Assembly: GCA_936941155.1 (NCBI GenBank)
Contig: CAKZJE010000034.1
Span: 1 to 64,000 of the forward strand
Direction: 5' to 3'
Origin: an uncultured Methylomonas sp.
GTDB taxonomy: Bacteria; Pseudomonadota; Gammaproteobacteria; Methylococcales; Methylomonadaceae
Length of the DNA stretch: 64,000 nucleotides
How positions within the stretch are numbered: position 1 is the first letter of the stretch; each line of letters opens with the position of its first letter. The notes under the pieces are model-generated. The model had not been told where the DNA came from. It made no database searches and saw only the letters and a program-made list of their open reading frames with translations. Positions 17,828-26,793 of this stretch are shown here, one piece after another. A program made the position numbers and the translations under genes.

Positions 17828-18424
17828 TTACACTGTATTTTTTTTACGTTTAGCAGCTATTAACCCTGCTAATCCTGAACCAAACAACCAGATAGCAGCA
17901 GGCACAGGCACGACTGAATTAACAACAACGTTATCAAGCAATGCCCCCATGTTGTCGTGACCGACATCTCCAAAGCTCAGTGTGTAATTACCTGAACTCG
18001 CAGGTAAAAAAACTAATGAGTGATTTGCAAAGCCGTCAGTAGAGCTTAAAGTGTAGGTTGTGGCTGTTGTACCAAAGTTGACATTAACAACGTCGTTACC
18101 TGCATTTCTTCTGTTGCCTGCTAAATCAAAAGAAACAGTATATTTTGTGCCAGCTGTGAAGTTAAATACTTTAGACAAAACACCTGCATTACCTGTGCTT
18201 CCATCTAAATCAATATACATACCGTTGCCTGGTATAAAATCGAAAGGGGAGTTCGGACCTATGGTATCTACAGTTCCTGACGAAACTGACCATCCTGCTG
18301 GAGTAGAGTTAAGCACATAAGGGTTTGCATTAAAGTTGTCTGAAAATACTGTTGCAGCATGAGCAGAAACAGCCGTAGTTGCTAACAACATCCCCAACAA
18401 AACTTTTTTAATTGAATTTTTCAT
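17828..18424 (-). CDS. PEP-CTERM-type secreted protein 2
   Basis: 198 residues from the ATG at 18424. The signal peptide is MKNSIKKVLLGMLLATTAVSAHA and the tail is VPVPAAIWLFGSGLAGLIAAKRKK, both nearly identical to protein 1. The core resembles a jelly-roll carbohydrate-binding type domain: TVFSDNFNANPYVLNSTPAGWSV, KYTVSFDLAGNRRN, YTLSFGDVGHDNMGALLDNVVV. This is like the DUF642/CBM-type domains found in other PEP-CTERM proteins. Own upstream riboswitch and own terminator; the pair arose by duplication with replacement of the core. Confidence 0.88.
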   Translation of the reverse strand: MKNSIKKVLLGMLLATTAVSAHAATVFSDNFNANPYVLNSTPAGWSVSSGTVDTIGPNSPFDFIPGNGMYIDLDGSTGNAGVLSKVFNFTAGTKYTVSFDLAGNRRNAGNDVVNVNFGTTATTYTLSSTDGFANHSLVFLPASSGNYTLSFGDVGHDNMGALLDNVVVNSVVPVPAAIWLFGSGLAGLIAAKRKKNTV

Positions 18425-18463
18425 GATTTTTTCTCGCAAATTAAATAATTGAAATAATTTGCA

Positions 18464-18534
18464 ACTCAGCCAACTTTTATTATTTAAAAGTTCTGTAGCT
18501 TTCCGTCCCTATCTCACGATAGGTTTGGCTAGTG
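18464..18534 (-). promoter_or_regulatory. Cyclic-di-GMP-I (GEMM)-like riboswitch, copy 2
   Basis: Same architecture as copy 1, with P2 reading CCTATC-GTGA-GATAGG and the same GGACGGAAAGCTACAG joining segment. It is in the 5' leader of PEP-CTERM gene 2, about 40 bases from its start. Confidence 0.65.
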
Positions 18535-18659
18535 TCCTTAAATTTAAAATTTTGTCCCTAGCGTTTAAAATACCCTTACTTTTAAATGCCGTCATCACCC
18601 ATTTAGATGACGACGTTAAATACATTATGAAATCTGTGATATTGATAACTAAAAACAGG

Positions 18660-18884
18660 TTAATTTACTTCTAAAACAATCACATATTCGCCATCAATAT
18701 TTTCTGCACTCAACACTTTGTGTCCATTAATACGACACCATGTTGGAATATCCTGCATCACGCCGGGATCTGTACAAATCACTTCTAACGTATCACCTGA
18801 TTGCAACTGCTTGACTTTATCTTGCGTGCGAATCACCGGCAACGGGCAGAGCAACCGCCGTGCATTTAAGCTATGCGCTGTCAT
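18660..18884 (-). CDS. tusA: TusA-family sulfur carrier protein
   Basis: 74 residues from the ATG at 18884. TusA proteins carry persulfide sulfur on the Cys of the CPxP motif, here LLCPLPVI. They feed tRNA thiolation or, in sulfur oxidisers, the sulfur-oxidation pathway. The ATG overlaps the stop of the upstream PP-loop gene (ATGA), with GGAG eight bases before it, so the two are translationally coupled. That coupling suggests TusA supplies sulfur to its partner. Confidence 0.9.
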   Translation of the reverse strand: MTAHSLNARRLLCPLPVIRTQDKVKQLQSGDTLEVICTDPGVMQDIPTWCRINGHKVLSAENIDGEYVIVLEVN

Positions 18885-19924
18885 ATAAACCACTCCTGCG
18901 GGATTTCATCTGCTAAAAACGGCGTAACGGATAAATTTTTGCTTTCGCCATTTAATAAACGAATTTCCACATCCACTGTTTGCGCTTCTCTGCCTTGCCC
19001 GTAACGTGCGATTAATTTTGCCGCAATCACTAAATCTTCCTCGGTTGGCGTTCCTTCAATCAACGCCAAAGGCCCTTGATGACTGCTGCAATTGAGATTA
19101 GTAAAGGTTTTTTTATACCCTTCCATAAAACGCCCTTCGCCGTCTTCTCTGGCAATCATAATTTTAAAACGTGGATTTGGGCGAATATGCCGACCGACTT
19201 TCAGCAACATAATGTCATCGAGTTCATATTCTTTTGTGCCGCGCGTTTTCCACAAATCGACTAATTTGTTGGAATATTTTTCATCCGTTAAAAAACAACA
19301 GCCGCCCGCAGGTTGCGCGTAATCAATAAAGCCATATTTTTCTGCCAATTCCATTTGCGGTTTGCGTGAACGTCCACTGAAATCGTACAACTTATCTCTA
19401 TCTATCCAGCCTTCTCTTTCTGGCAAAGTTTCTGGCAGATTTTTTCCGCATAAAGGACGCAATAAGCGGTCATCCGCACCGGATTCTTTAGAAATAATCG
19501 GCATGGTTGCTTTGCGTTGCGACATTGGGCGTTGCCCAATCACTTCGCCGGTGATAATAAAATCAAACTCATTTTCTAACATCCATTGTTTGGCTTTATT
19601 CACCATAAAAATTTTGCAATCCAAACACGGGTTCATATTCGCGCCGTAGCCATGTTTTGGATTAATCAGCACGTTTTTATATTCTTCAATCACATCAATA
19701 ATATGCAGTTTGATGCCTAATTGTTCAGCCACCCACAGTGAATTATTGCGCTTAGGCTTATCACTATCGCGTTTTCTAATTGCGTGCGTATGTCCTTCCA
19801 CACAAAATCCAGTGAAAAAATTAATTCCTTCGACATGAATGCCTTGCTCTTGCACGGCTTTAGCCGCCAGCATTGAATCTAAGCCACCGGAGATTAATGC
19901 CACCGCTTTTATTTGTTTACTCAT
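18881..19924 (-). CDS. PP-loop ATP-dependent tRNA-thiolation-like protein
   Basis: 347 residues from the ATG at 19924 (MSKQIKAVALISGGLDS); a longer frame upstream lacks support. The adenylation loop SGGLDSMLAAKAV is the PP-loop of the MnmA/ThiI/TtuA superfamily. Conserved cysteines occur in NPCLDCKIFM and PAGGCCFL. The second half carries a nucleic-acid-binding-like extension (DIMLLKVGRHIRPNPRFKIMI). Close to the 'tRNA 5-methylaminomethyl-2-thiouridylate methyltransferase'-labelled family seen in sulfur bacteria. The exact substrate is unknown; the coupled tusA points to sulfur transfer. Confidence 0.8.
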   Translation of the reverse strand: MSKQIKAVALISGGLDSMLAAKAVQEQGIHVEGINFFTGFCVEGHTHAIRKRDSDKPKRNNSLWVAEQLGIKLHIIDVIEEYKNVLINPKHGYGANMNPCLDCKIFMVNKAKQWMLENEFDFIITGEVIGQRPMSQRKATMPIISKESGADDRLLRPLCGKNLPETLPEREGWIDRDKLYDFSGRSRKPQMELAEKYGFIDYAQPAGGCCFLTDEKYSNKLVDLWKTRGTKEYELDDIMLLKVGRHIRPNPRFKIMIAREDGEGRFMEGYKKTFTNLNCSSHQGPLALIEGTPTEEDLVIAAKLIARYGQGREAQTVDVEIRLLNGESKNLSVTPFLADEIPQEWFI

Positions 19925-20083
19925 TGAAATTTTCGCTTGCCAAATGAAAGCTATTATACGCAATAAGCACTTGAACAAAAGTTTCAAAATCTAGGTAATG
20001 CAGATTTGTTACATCGACAAAAAATATCAAGACTTTAAAACTTATCTCTCGTGACTGAGTTGTTAATTCTTGTGAAATTTTTT

Positions 20084-20101
20084 AAGACGACCAGTCGTCT
20101 T
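20084..20101. repeat. Family B palindrome, copy 3
   Basis: AAGACGACCAGTCGTCTT, the opposite orientation of the central dinucleotide. Confidence 0.85.
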
Positions 20102-20157
20102 AAAAAAATTTCGCAAAAATACCTAAATAAATCGCATCACTTTAGAAATACAAAAGT

Positions 20158-20185
20158 GTAGAGACGCAAAATATTGCGTCTCTAC
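20158..20185. repeat. Family C palindrome, copy 1
   Basis: GTAGAGACGCAA / TTGCGTCTCTAC. Other copies are at 44965 and 49350, with a variant at 60460. Confidence 0.8.
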
Positions 20186-20413
20186 CGCGCTACAAAAATA
20201 AATTAGCTTAGGTTGTTTTGCATTTCCTGCACGATGCCTGTTTTCTATCGACAGTGCATAACAGCTTTATATTAAAAAATACGATTGACATAGAGTTTTT
20301 TAAAGCCTTTCGGTTATTTTTTTAAGCCCGCCTAACATACGCTATAATCAATTTATAAATCATCAATATGATGAAAATTTGAGAAATATCACTACGATAC
20401 AAGGGGATTTAAG

Positions 20414-21646
20414 ATGGAAAGAAGCGAAGCAATGTCGTTTATGATTAAGCTGCTAAAAGTTATGCTGCAACAAGGCGGGTCTGATTTGTTTATTACCGCA
20501 GGTTTTCCGCCCGCGATGAAAGTCAAAGGAAAAATGACTCCCATTACTAAGCAAGCGTTGACAGCTGAAGATTCTAAATCCATCACGCAAAGTATTATGA
20601 ACGACAAACAGCTCAAAGAGTTTGAAGCAACGCAAGAATGTAACTTTGCGATTGCGCCAGCTGGATTAGGTCGTTTTCGCTGCAATGCCTATGTACAACA
20701 AGGCTGCCAAGGCTTGGTGATGCGGGTGATTACCTCAGAAATTCCTAATTTTGATAAGTTAGGATTGCCACCGATTCTCAAGGAAGTGATTATGGCAAAA
20801 AATGGTTTGATTATTATGGTGGGCGGTACAGGTTCTGGAAAGTCCACCACAATGGCGGCATTAATTGATCATCGCAATGCGAACAGTTACGGACATATTA
20901 TTACCTTGGAAGACCCGATTGAATATGTACATCCGCACAAAAACTGCGTGATGATGCAACGTGAAGTCGGTGTGGATACCAAAAGCTGGGAAGCGGCATT
21001 GCACAACACATTAAGACAAGCTCCAGATGTGATTTTGTTAGGCGAAATTCGCGATGCAGAAATCATGGGTTTTGGAATGGAGTTTGCGCAAACCGGACAT
21101 TTAGCGATGGCAACTTTACATGCCAATAATGCCAACCAAGCCATTGACCGGGTCTTAAGCTTTTTTTCTACCGAAACACAGCAAAAACTCATGGGCGATT
21201 TATCAATCAACTTACGCGCCATTGTTTCGCAACGTTTAGTGAAAACAATTGATGGCGGACGCTGTGCTGCTATTGAGATTCTCCTTAACACGCCGTTGAT
21301 TTCAGAAATGATTGCCAAAAACGATCAAGTTGGCATTAAACCAATTATGGCAAAATCAAAAGAATTGGGAATGCAAACCTTTGACCAAGCTTTGTATGAC
21401 TTATATGCCTCAGGCAAAATCACCTTTGATGAAGCGATGGCAAATGCTGACTCTGCTAACGAATTGCGTTTGAGAATTAAATTAGCGGCGGGCGGCGATT
21501 TAGGCAATAACAGCCTAACCTTGCATGAGGAAGTTGATGAGGAGGCGGTTGCAGCAGCAGCCAAAGCACAACAATCGGCAACGGTACAAGCGGCTGCTAA
21601 AAAGACAGCGCAATCTAAGTTTGTTGTGAGCTCAGATCGAGACTAA
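20414..21646 (+). CDS. Type IV pilus retraction ATPase (PilU/PilT type)
   Basis: 410 residues. A PilT-type N-terminal domain (1-105, with GGSDLFITAGFPP) precedes the RecA-like ATPase. Motifs: Walker A GGTGSGKST (137-145), Asp box ITLEDPIEYVH, Walker B VILLGEIRDAE, and His box LATLHAN. The AIRNLI-like end is absent, replaced by a variable Ala-rich tail (AAAAKAQQSATVQAAAKK). The long C-terminus and MKLLK-type start are PilU-like. It hexamerises at the inner membrane and powers pilus retraction and twitching. First of two tandem retraction-ATPase genes, with AGGGGA as ribosome site. Confidence 0.92.
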   Translation: MERSEAMSFMIKLLKVMLQQGGSDLFITAGFPPAMKVKGKMTPITKQALTAEDSKSITQSIMNDKQLKEFEATQECNFAIAPAGLGRFRCNAYVQQGCQGLVMRVITSEIPNFDKLGLPPILKEVIMAKNGLIIMVGGTGSGKSTTMAALIDHRNANSYGHIITLEDPIEYVHPHKNCVMMQREVGVDTKSWEAALHNTLRQAPDVILLGEIRDAEIMGFGMEFAQTGHLAMATLHANNANQAIDRVLSFFSTETQQKLMGDLSINLRAIVSQRLVKTIDGGRCAAIEILLNTPLISEMIAKNDQVGIKPIMAKSKELGMQTFDQALYDLYASGKITFDEAMANADSANELRLRIKLAAGGDLGNNSLTLHEEVDEEAVAAAAKAQQSATVQAAAKKTAQSKFVVSSDRD

Positions 21647-21692
21647 CACAGCTTTTCGCTCCTTTCTTACTTAAAATATTACTGTATTTATA

Positions 21693-23177
21693 ATGGACAT
21701 TACCCCTTATTTAAAATTAATCAGCGAAAAAAACGCCGAAAACTTGTCTTTTAGAATAGGCTCAGCCCCCATTATTACATTGGGTGGGCAGCAAAAGCCT
21801 GTGGGTAAAACGGCAGTCGATGCAAAACTGATGAAAGAGATTGCCTTTAGTTTTCTTGATGAAACAAAGAAAAAAGATCTATTGCAAAATAAGAGCATTA
21901 CTTTTCATTATACCGATGCAAGTCGTTTTATTTACGCAGTTACCGTCCGGGTTGAGGCGGATGGATTATCTTTATCCATCAAACCCAGCCAAATGAGTGA
22001 GGAAATATCGTTAAGTGAAATAGAAGACCGAAAAATCGAAACCGTTGCTCCAGTCACTAGCAAAGAAGTTTCTAATCAAGAGAATATCGAAGTGTTGGGG
22101 GCTGCACCTGAAGGCGACTTAGATATTTTGCCGTATTTGGCAAAAATGATTGAAATTGGAGCGTCTGACTTATTTATTACCTCAGGTTCTGCGGTTAAAG
22201 CCAAAGTTTCAGGTCGTGCTATCGAATTAGATAAGTTTGTTTTAACGCCTGAATTAAGCCGTTCAGGGACTTTGGGGATTATGTCTCCAGAACAACGTGA
22301 AGAATTTGAAGCGACTAAAGATTTAGACTTTGCGATTGCCATGCCAGATGGCAGTGCGCGTTTTCGAGCCAATGCTTTTTTTCAACGTAAAACCGTCGGT
22401 TTGGTCATGCGGTTGATTCCGTCAAAAATTCCTGATGCCAAAGAAATGGGCTTGCCTCCTATTTTGCTGGAATTGATTATGGAAAAACGCGGCTTATTAT
22501 TGATGGTGGGTGGAACGGGGTCTGGTAAATCAACAACCTTAGCTGCCATGATTAATCATCGCAACGCCAATTCCCCCGGACATATTTTAACCATTGAAGA
22601 TCCTGTGGAATTCTCACATCCTAACCTGATGTCGATTGTGAATCAGCGCGAAGTCGGTGTAGATACAGCCTCTTACGCTAAAGCTTTAAAAGCCAGTTTG
22701 CGCGAAGCTCCCGATGTTATTTTGATTGGTGAAATTCGTGATGAAGAAACGATGGAAGCGGCTTTAGAATTGGCAAACACAGGGCATTTATGTATTTCGA
22801 CCATGCACGCTAACAATGCCAACCAAGCAATGGAGCGGATTGTGAATATGTTTCCACAAGCGCGGCATAAACAATTATTCATGGATATAGCAGGCAACTT
22901 AAACGCCGTGGTTTCGCAGCGGTTAATTCCTGATATGAACGGCAAACGCTGTGCAGCAATTGAAATTATGATTAACACGCCGCACATTTCTTCATTAATT
23001 TTAAAAGGGGAGCTGAATGAAATTAAAGAAGCGATGGCAACCAGTGGTAGCAAAGGCATGAAAACCTTTGATTCCGCGCTTTATGATTTATACAGAGCCA
23101 AAAAAATCAGCCTGCATGAAGCGTTAAAAAATGCAGATTCGCAAAATGATATGGAAGCAAAAATTAACTTTGGTTAA
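21693..23177 (+). CDS. PilT/PilU-like ATPase with duplicated N-terminal domain
   Basis: 494 residues, about 120 longer than usual. Residues 143-494 are a standard PilT-type ATPase: GASDLFITSG, Walker A GGTGSGKST at 273-281, LTIEDPVEFSH, VILIGEIRDEE, ISTMHAN. Residues 1-100 align to the same N-terminal domain in degenerate form (DITPYLKLISEKNAENLSFRIGSAPI against DILPYLAKMIEIGASDLFITSGSAV). A linker of about 40 residues joins them. The protein therefore seems to carry two PAS-like N-domains. Same operon as the preceding ATPase (46-bp gap). Confidence 0.9.
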   Translation: MDITPYLKLISEKNAENLSFRIGSAPIITLGGQQKPVGKTAVDAKLMKEIAFSFLDETKKKDLLQNKSITFHYTDASRFIYAVTVRVEADGLSLSIKPSQMSEEISLSEIEDRKIETVAPVTSKEVSNQENIEVLGAAPEGDLDILPYLAKMIEIGASDLFITSGSAVKAKVSGRAIELDKFVLTPELSRSGTLGIMSPEQREEFEATKDLDFAIAMPDGSARFRANAFFQRKTVGLVMRLIPSKIPDAKEMGLPPILLELIMEKRGLLLMVGGTGSGKSTTLAAMINHRNANSPGHILTIEDPVEFSHPNLMSIVNQREVGVDTASYAKALKASLREAPDVILIGEIRDEETMEAALELANTGHLCISTMHANNANQAMERIVNMFPQARHKQLFMDIAGNLNAVVSQRLIPDMNGKRCAAIEIMINTPHISSLILKGELNEIKEAMATSGSKGMKTFDSALYDLYRAKKISLHEALKNADSQNDMEAKINFG

Positions 23178-23262
23178 TAACAATCGGCGGCTGTTTGGCA
23201 TAACTTTTGGAGTCCAAAACGTGTTTTGGACTCCAAACTTTCAGACTAATCGATAAAAACCT

Positions 23263-24186
23263 TTAAGGACGCTCGCTGCCTGCTTTCCCTAACAAGCCCG
23301 AAGGCTTAAAAATCAACACGCCAATCAAGGTGAAAAACGCGAACACATCCTGATAATTGCTACCAAACACGCCGTTAGTCAGCGTCCCTAAATAGCCCGC
23401 TCCCATGCTTTCGATAATACCCAGCAGAATCCCGCCGAACATTGCGCCGCGCAAATTGCCAATTCCGCCCAACACCGCCGCAGTAAAAGCTTTCAGCCCT
23501 AACATAAAGCCCATGTCGTAATGCGCCAGCCCGTAATACGCTGTGACCATAATTCCCGCCACCGCTGCCAAAGCCGAACCAATCACAAACGTTAAAGAAA
23601 TAATGGTGTTGACGTTGACCCCCATCAGCCCTGCAACCTCTGCATTTTGTGAAGTCGCCCGCATCGCATTACCCAACTTGGTATTGTTGACTAAATAATT
23701 CAGCCCCACCATCATCAGCGTGGAAACCATTACGATGAAAATCTGCACATTATTAATAGACGCTTCGGCAATCGGAAAATATTGCATTTCAATCAATGGC
23801 GGAAAAGAAACATATTCTTTGCCCCAAACAATCATGGCGAGATTTTGCAGCACAATGGAAACACCAATCGCGGTAATCAACGGCGTAAGGCTCGGCGCGT
23901 GGCGCAGCGGACGATAGGCGATGCGTTCAATTAAATAACCTATCAACATGCAGCACGGAATCGCGCCCAACAAGCCTAAGCCGATAATCGCAACGCCAGG
24001 CAAGCCGCTATCGCCTAACAAGCCGATAATTGTCAGCGCAATCATCGCGCCTATCATCACAATTTCGCCATGCGCAAAATTAATCAGCCGCAAAATGCCA
24101 TAAACCAAGGTATAGCCCAAGGCAACAATCGCGTAGATGCTGCCTGAGACTAAGCCGTTAATGAGTTGTTGAAGAAAGACATCCAT
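23263..24186 (-). CDS. livH: Branched-chain amino acid ABC transporter permease LivH
   Basis: 307 residues, eight or so membrane spans. The N-terminal block VSGSIYAIVALGYTLVYGILRLINFAHGE is the LivH hallmark, and the cytoplasmic loop with MRATSQNAEVAGLMGVNV is the ATPase-contact EAA-like region. It pairs with LivM to move branched-chain amino acids or related compounds across the inner membrane. It overlaps the end of livK by one base (TAATG). The partner permease and both ATPases are 18 kb away (42.3-44.8 kb). Confidence 0.94.
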   Translation of the reverse strand: MDVFLQQLINGLVSGSIYAIVALGYTLVYGILRLINFAHGEIVMIGAMIALTIIGLLGDSGLPGVAIIGLGLLGAIPCCMLIGYLIERIAYRPLRHAPSLTPLITAIGVSIVLQNLAMIVWGKEYVSFPPLIEMQYFPIAEASINNVQIFIVMVSTLMMVGLNYLVNNTKLGNAMRATSQNAEVAGLMGVNVNTIISLTFVIGSALAAVAGIMVTAYYGLAHYDMGFMLGLKAFTAAVLGGIGNLRGAMFGGILLGIIESMGAGYLGTLTNGVFGSNYQDVFAFFTLIGVLIFKPSGLLGKAGSERP

Positions 24187-25316
24187 TATTTAGACGGGAT
24201 AGCAACCCAGTTGCCTTTTTTGACTTGATAAATAGTGACCGCGCCGCTTTTAATATCGCCTTTGGCATCAAAAGCAATTGCGCCAATCACCCCAACGCGA
24301 TTAATTTTCGCTAAAAACGGTTGATATTTTTTCGGATCTGCCGAACCTGCGGCTTTCATCGCTTCAACCATGGTGATAGCCGCTTCATACGCATACGGCG
24401 CGTAATTTTGAATTTTGCCGAATTTTTTCTCAAATTTTGCCACAAACGCTTTTCCGGCTGGGGTTTGTTCAAGCACTACGCCAGGAGAGGATGCAATCGC
24501 ACCTTCTGCCGCGCCGCCTGCCAGTTTCAAAAACTCAGGCGTTTTCGCGCCATCCGCACTTAAAAATTGTGCTTTCAATTGTAAACCGACAATTTGCCGC
24601 ATCATCGGCCCCGCTTGTGGCGACATGCCCGCATAAAACACCACATCTGGTTTTTTGCCTTTAATCGAAGTGATAATTGCGGTGAAATCAACCGCTTTAT
24701 CATTGGTATATTCACGCGCCACAACGGTTGCGCCAGCAGCTTTCACATCTTTATCAAACTCATCGGCCAAGCCCTGACCGTAAGCCGTTCTGTCATCAAT
24801 GATGGCGATGGTTTTGGCTTTTAAAACTTTCGTTGCGTAATTGGCTAACGCTAAACCTTGTTGACCGTCATTCGCCATTAAGCGAAACGCAGTTTTATAG
24901 CCTTGTGCGGTGTAAGCAATTGCAGTAGAGGAAGGGGAAATTTGCACGATGCCCGCATCGCTATAAATTTTTGAGGCGGGAATAGATGCGCCAGAATTCA
25001 AATGCCCAACCACACCATTGATTTGTTGATCGACAAATTTTTGCGCCACAATTGTTGCTGCGCGTGGGTCAGCTTGATCATCTTCGCTGAGTAATTCGAT
25101 TTTGGCTTTTTGTTTACCGATGGTGACACCTGCGGCATTCATTTCTTCAACCGCCAATTTAACAGCGTTTTCATTATCTTTGCCGCCTAACGCTTGAGGG
25201 CCTGTTAAAGGCGCGGCAGAACCAATTTTAATCACCAAATCAGCAGCAACAGCTTGCTGATGGATTGAGCCTGCACTTGCAAGCGTGAGTAAGAGATATG
25301 CGTATTTTGTATTCAT
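24186..25316 (-). CDS. livK: Branched-chain amino acid ABC transporter binding protein
   Basis: 376 residues. A signal peptide (about 1-24) is followed by the periplasmic type I binding fold: VIKIGSAAPLTGPQALGGKDNENAVKLAVEEMNAAG, VVGHLNSGASIPASKIY, SPSSTAIAYT, and TIAIIDDRTAYGQGLADEF. These are the LivJ/LivK family motifs. First gene of a two-gene operon with livH, on the minus strand. Confidence 0.94.
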   Translation of the reverse strand: MNTKYAYLLLTLASAGSIHQQAVAADLVIKIGSAAPLTGPQALGGKDNENAVKLAVEEMNAAGVTIGKQKAKIELLSEDDQADPRAATIVAQKFVDQQINGVVGHLNSGASIPASKIYSDAGIVQISPSSTAIAYTAQGYKTAFRLMANDGQQGLALANYATKVLKAKTIAIIDDRTAYGQGLADEFDKDVKAAGATVVAREYTNDKAVDFTAIITSIKGKKPDVVFYAGMSPQAGPMMRQIVGLQLKAQFLSADGAKTPEFLKLAGGAAEGAIASSPGVVLEQTPAGKAFVAKFEKKFGKIQNYAPYAYEAAITMVEAMKAAGSADPKKYQPFLAKINRVGVIGAIAFDAKGDIKSGAVTIYQVKKGNWVAIPSK

Positions 25317-25730
25317 GGCAACCTAAAAATGAAAAAGTAAAAATTTGTAAATTAGTATAAGCGAATTCGCCAATTTACAACAACACAATCACCGTGCTGC
25401 ATTCTATTTTTAAAAATCAACATAACTATAAAAAACAATTGTTTAAAATCAATATCTTAAATTAAAACAACCCAGTCATTTAGTTGAGAAAAAATCCAAA
25501 GTATCGCGCCGTTTTTTCCTCTGAATTTTTTTAGAAATTGCCTGAATATAAAACTAATGTACAAACTTTAAAACTTAAGAAATAATAAACAGATAGGTTA
25601 CGTCAAACCGAGCATTTAAGGACAAGTGCCGTTAGTTTTAAAAAAGCAGGATTGCTAAGCACTACTCACAAGCCGTCAGAGCTTCCCGCTGTTTTAAGGT
25701 ATTAATAATGAAAAAAGGAATAATTTAAAA
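25317..25730. other. Intergenic stretch, nothing identified
   Basis: AT-rich spacer of about 410 bp between divergent livK and a DMT transporter gene. I see no gene, clear promoter, riboswitch or repeat family copy. Confidence 0.5.
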
Positions 25731-26639
25731 ATGACGCTTCCACACGCAAATACCCGTAATCAAAAACTCTTAGGTGGTTTTTACAGTTTCGTTGTTTCTT
25801 TTACTTTTTGCGTGCATTTTTTTGTCGCTAAAGATGTGTTACATACCATTTCGCCTACCATGCTGGGTGCTGTGCGCGGCGTGATTGGCGGACTTATTTT
25901 ATATATCCTGTTTTTTTCGCATGTGAAAGGCAAATTTCATTGGAAAACCGCCGCCACTTTATTAAGCATTGCTTTTTTTGGCTATTTTATTAATCAAGTG
26001 TTGTTTTTAAAGGGCTTAAAGCTTTCCACACCACTCAATACTGCCGTGATTATGAACACCATTCCGGTGATGACGGCGATTATGGCGATGATTTTTAGAG
26101 TAGAGCATTTTTCGTGGCGAAAACTCATCGGCTGCGTGATTGGTTTTAGCATGATTGCGTTGTTGATTATTTTTACCTCGCACAGTGAATTAGTCTTGGC
26201 AAAACAAGGTAATATCTTAATTTTTGCCAGCGTTATCACCTTATGTATTGCCACCACGCAAACGAAATTATTGGTGAAAAGCGGCTTTCCTTCCACCATG
26301 ATTTCAGCCAGCATGTTATTTTTTGGCGGTTTAGGGCTGCTGTGCTTTGTGATAGATGAAATACCAACGCTAATAGATTACAGCATTGCTACAGAAATGA
26401 ATTTTGCGAAAATGGCATTTGAAATTGTGATTGCGACTTCGTTGATTTATTTACTCAGTTTTAAATCGCTGAAATATTTATCGCCAAGCCAATCCATGAT
26501 TTTTATTTATTTACAACCGCTGATGGCGGCTGGAATTGATTATGTGATGTACGATAAATTCCCGCCTTGGATTTTAGCTCCGGTGTTTTTAGGTGTGTTG
26601 ATTTCAGGTTATTTGGTGATGTCCGCAGATACGCGCTAA
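25731..26639 (+). CDS. DMT-superfamily (EamA) transporter
   Basis: 302 residues with about ten membrane segments in two EamA repeats (roughly 20-150 and 165-300). Such proteins export or import metabolites such as amino acids; the substrate here is unknown. Typical conserved patches include SPTMLGAVRGVIGG and LNTAVIMNTIPVMTAI in the first half and YLSPSQSMIFIYLQPLMAAG in the second. It stands alone and ends in a strong terminator. Confidence 0.9.
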   Translation: MTLPHANTRNQKLLGGFYSFVVSFTFCVHFFVAKDVLHTISPTMLGAVRGVIGGLILYILFFSHVKGKFHWKTAATLLSIAFFGYFINQVLFLKGLKLSTPLNTAVIMNTIPVMTAIMAMIFRVEHFSWRKLIGCVIGFSMIALLIIFTSHSELVLAKQGNILIFASVITLCIATTQTKLLVKSGFPSTMISASMLFFGGLGLLCFVIDEIPTLIDYSIATEMNFAKMAFEIVIATSLIYLLSFKSLKYLSPSQSMIFIYLQPLMAAGIDYVMYDKFPPWILAPVFLGVLISGYLVMSADTR

Positions 26640-26659
26640 AAAATTGTAAACACAGAAAT

Positions 26660-26690
26660 AAAAAAGGCAGCCTATAAGCTGCCTTTTTTG
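26660..26690 (+). terminator. Terminator of the DMT transporter gene
   Basis: AAAAAAGGCAGC / GCTGCCTTTTTT, perfect stem with T-run. Confidence 0.93.
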
Positions 26691-26698
26691 TTTAAGAA

Positions 26699-26770
26699 AC
26701 GTGCATGAAATAAGCTCGCCAACTGTAAGTGCGAATTCATTCGCACAGTGCGGATAAATCCGCACCTACA
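26699..26770. repeat. Family D repeat, copy 1
   Basis: AACGTGCATGAAATAAGCTCG leader, then GTGCGAATTCATTCGCAC and GTGCGGATAAATCCGCAC, two adjacent hairpins closed by GTA/CTACA. Intergenic. Confidence 0.8.
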
Positions 26771-26793
26771 GAAAATAAACTCGATTTTAAAAA

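Larger units (their letters stand above)
19925..20413. other. Intergenic stretch with two palindromic repeats
   Basis: No gene seen. It contains a family B palindrome (20084-20101, inverted orientation) and a family C palindrome (20158-20185). A TATAAT-like box at 20343-20348 may belong to the pilT promoter, but I find no convincing -35. Confidence 0.6.
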
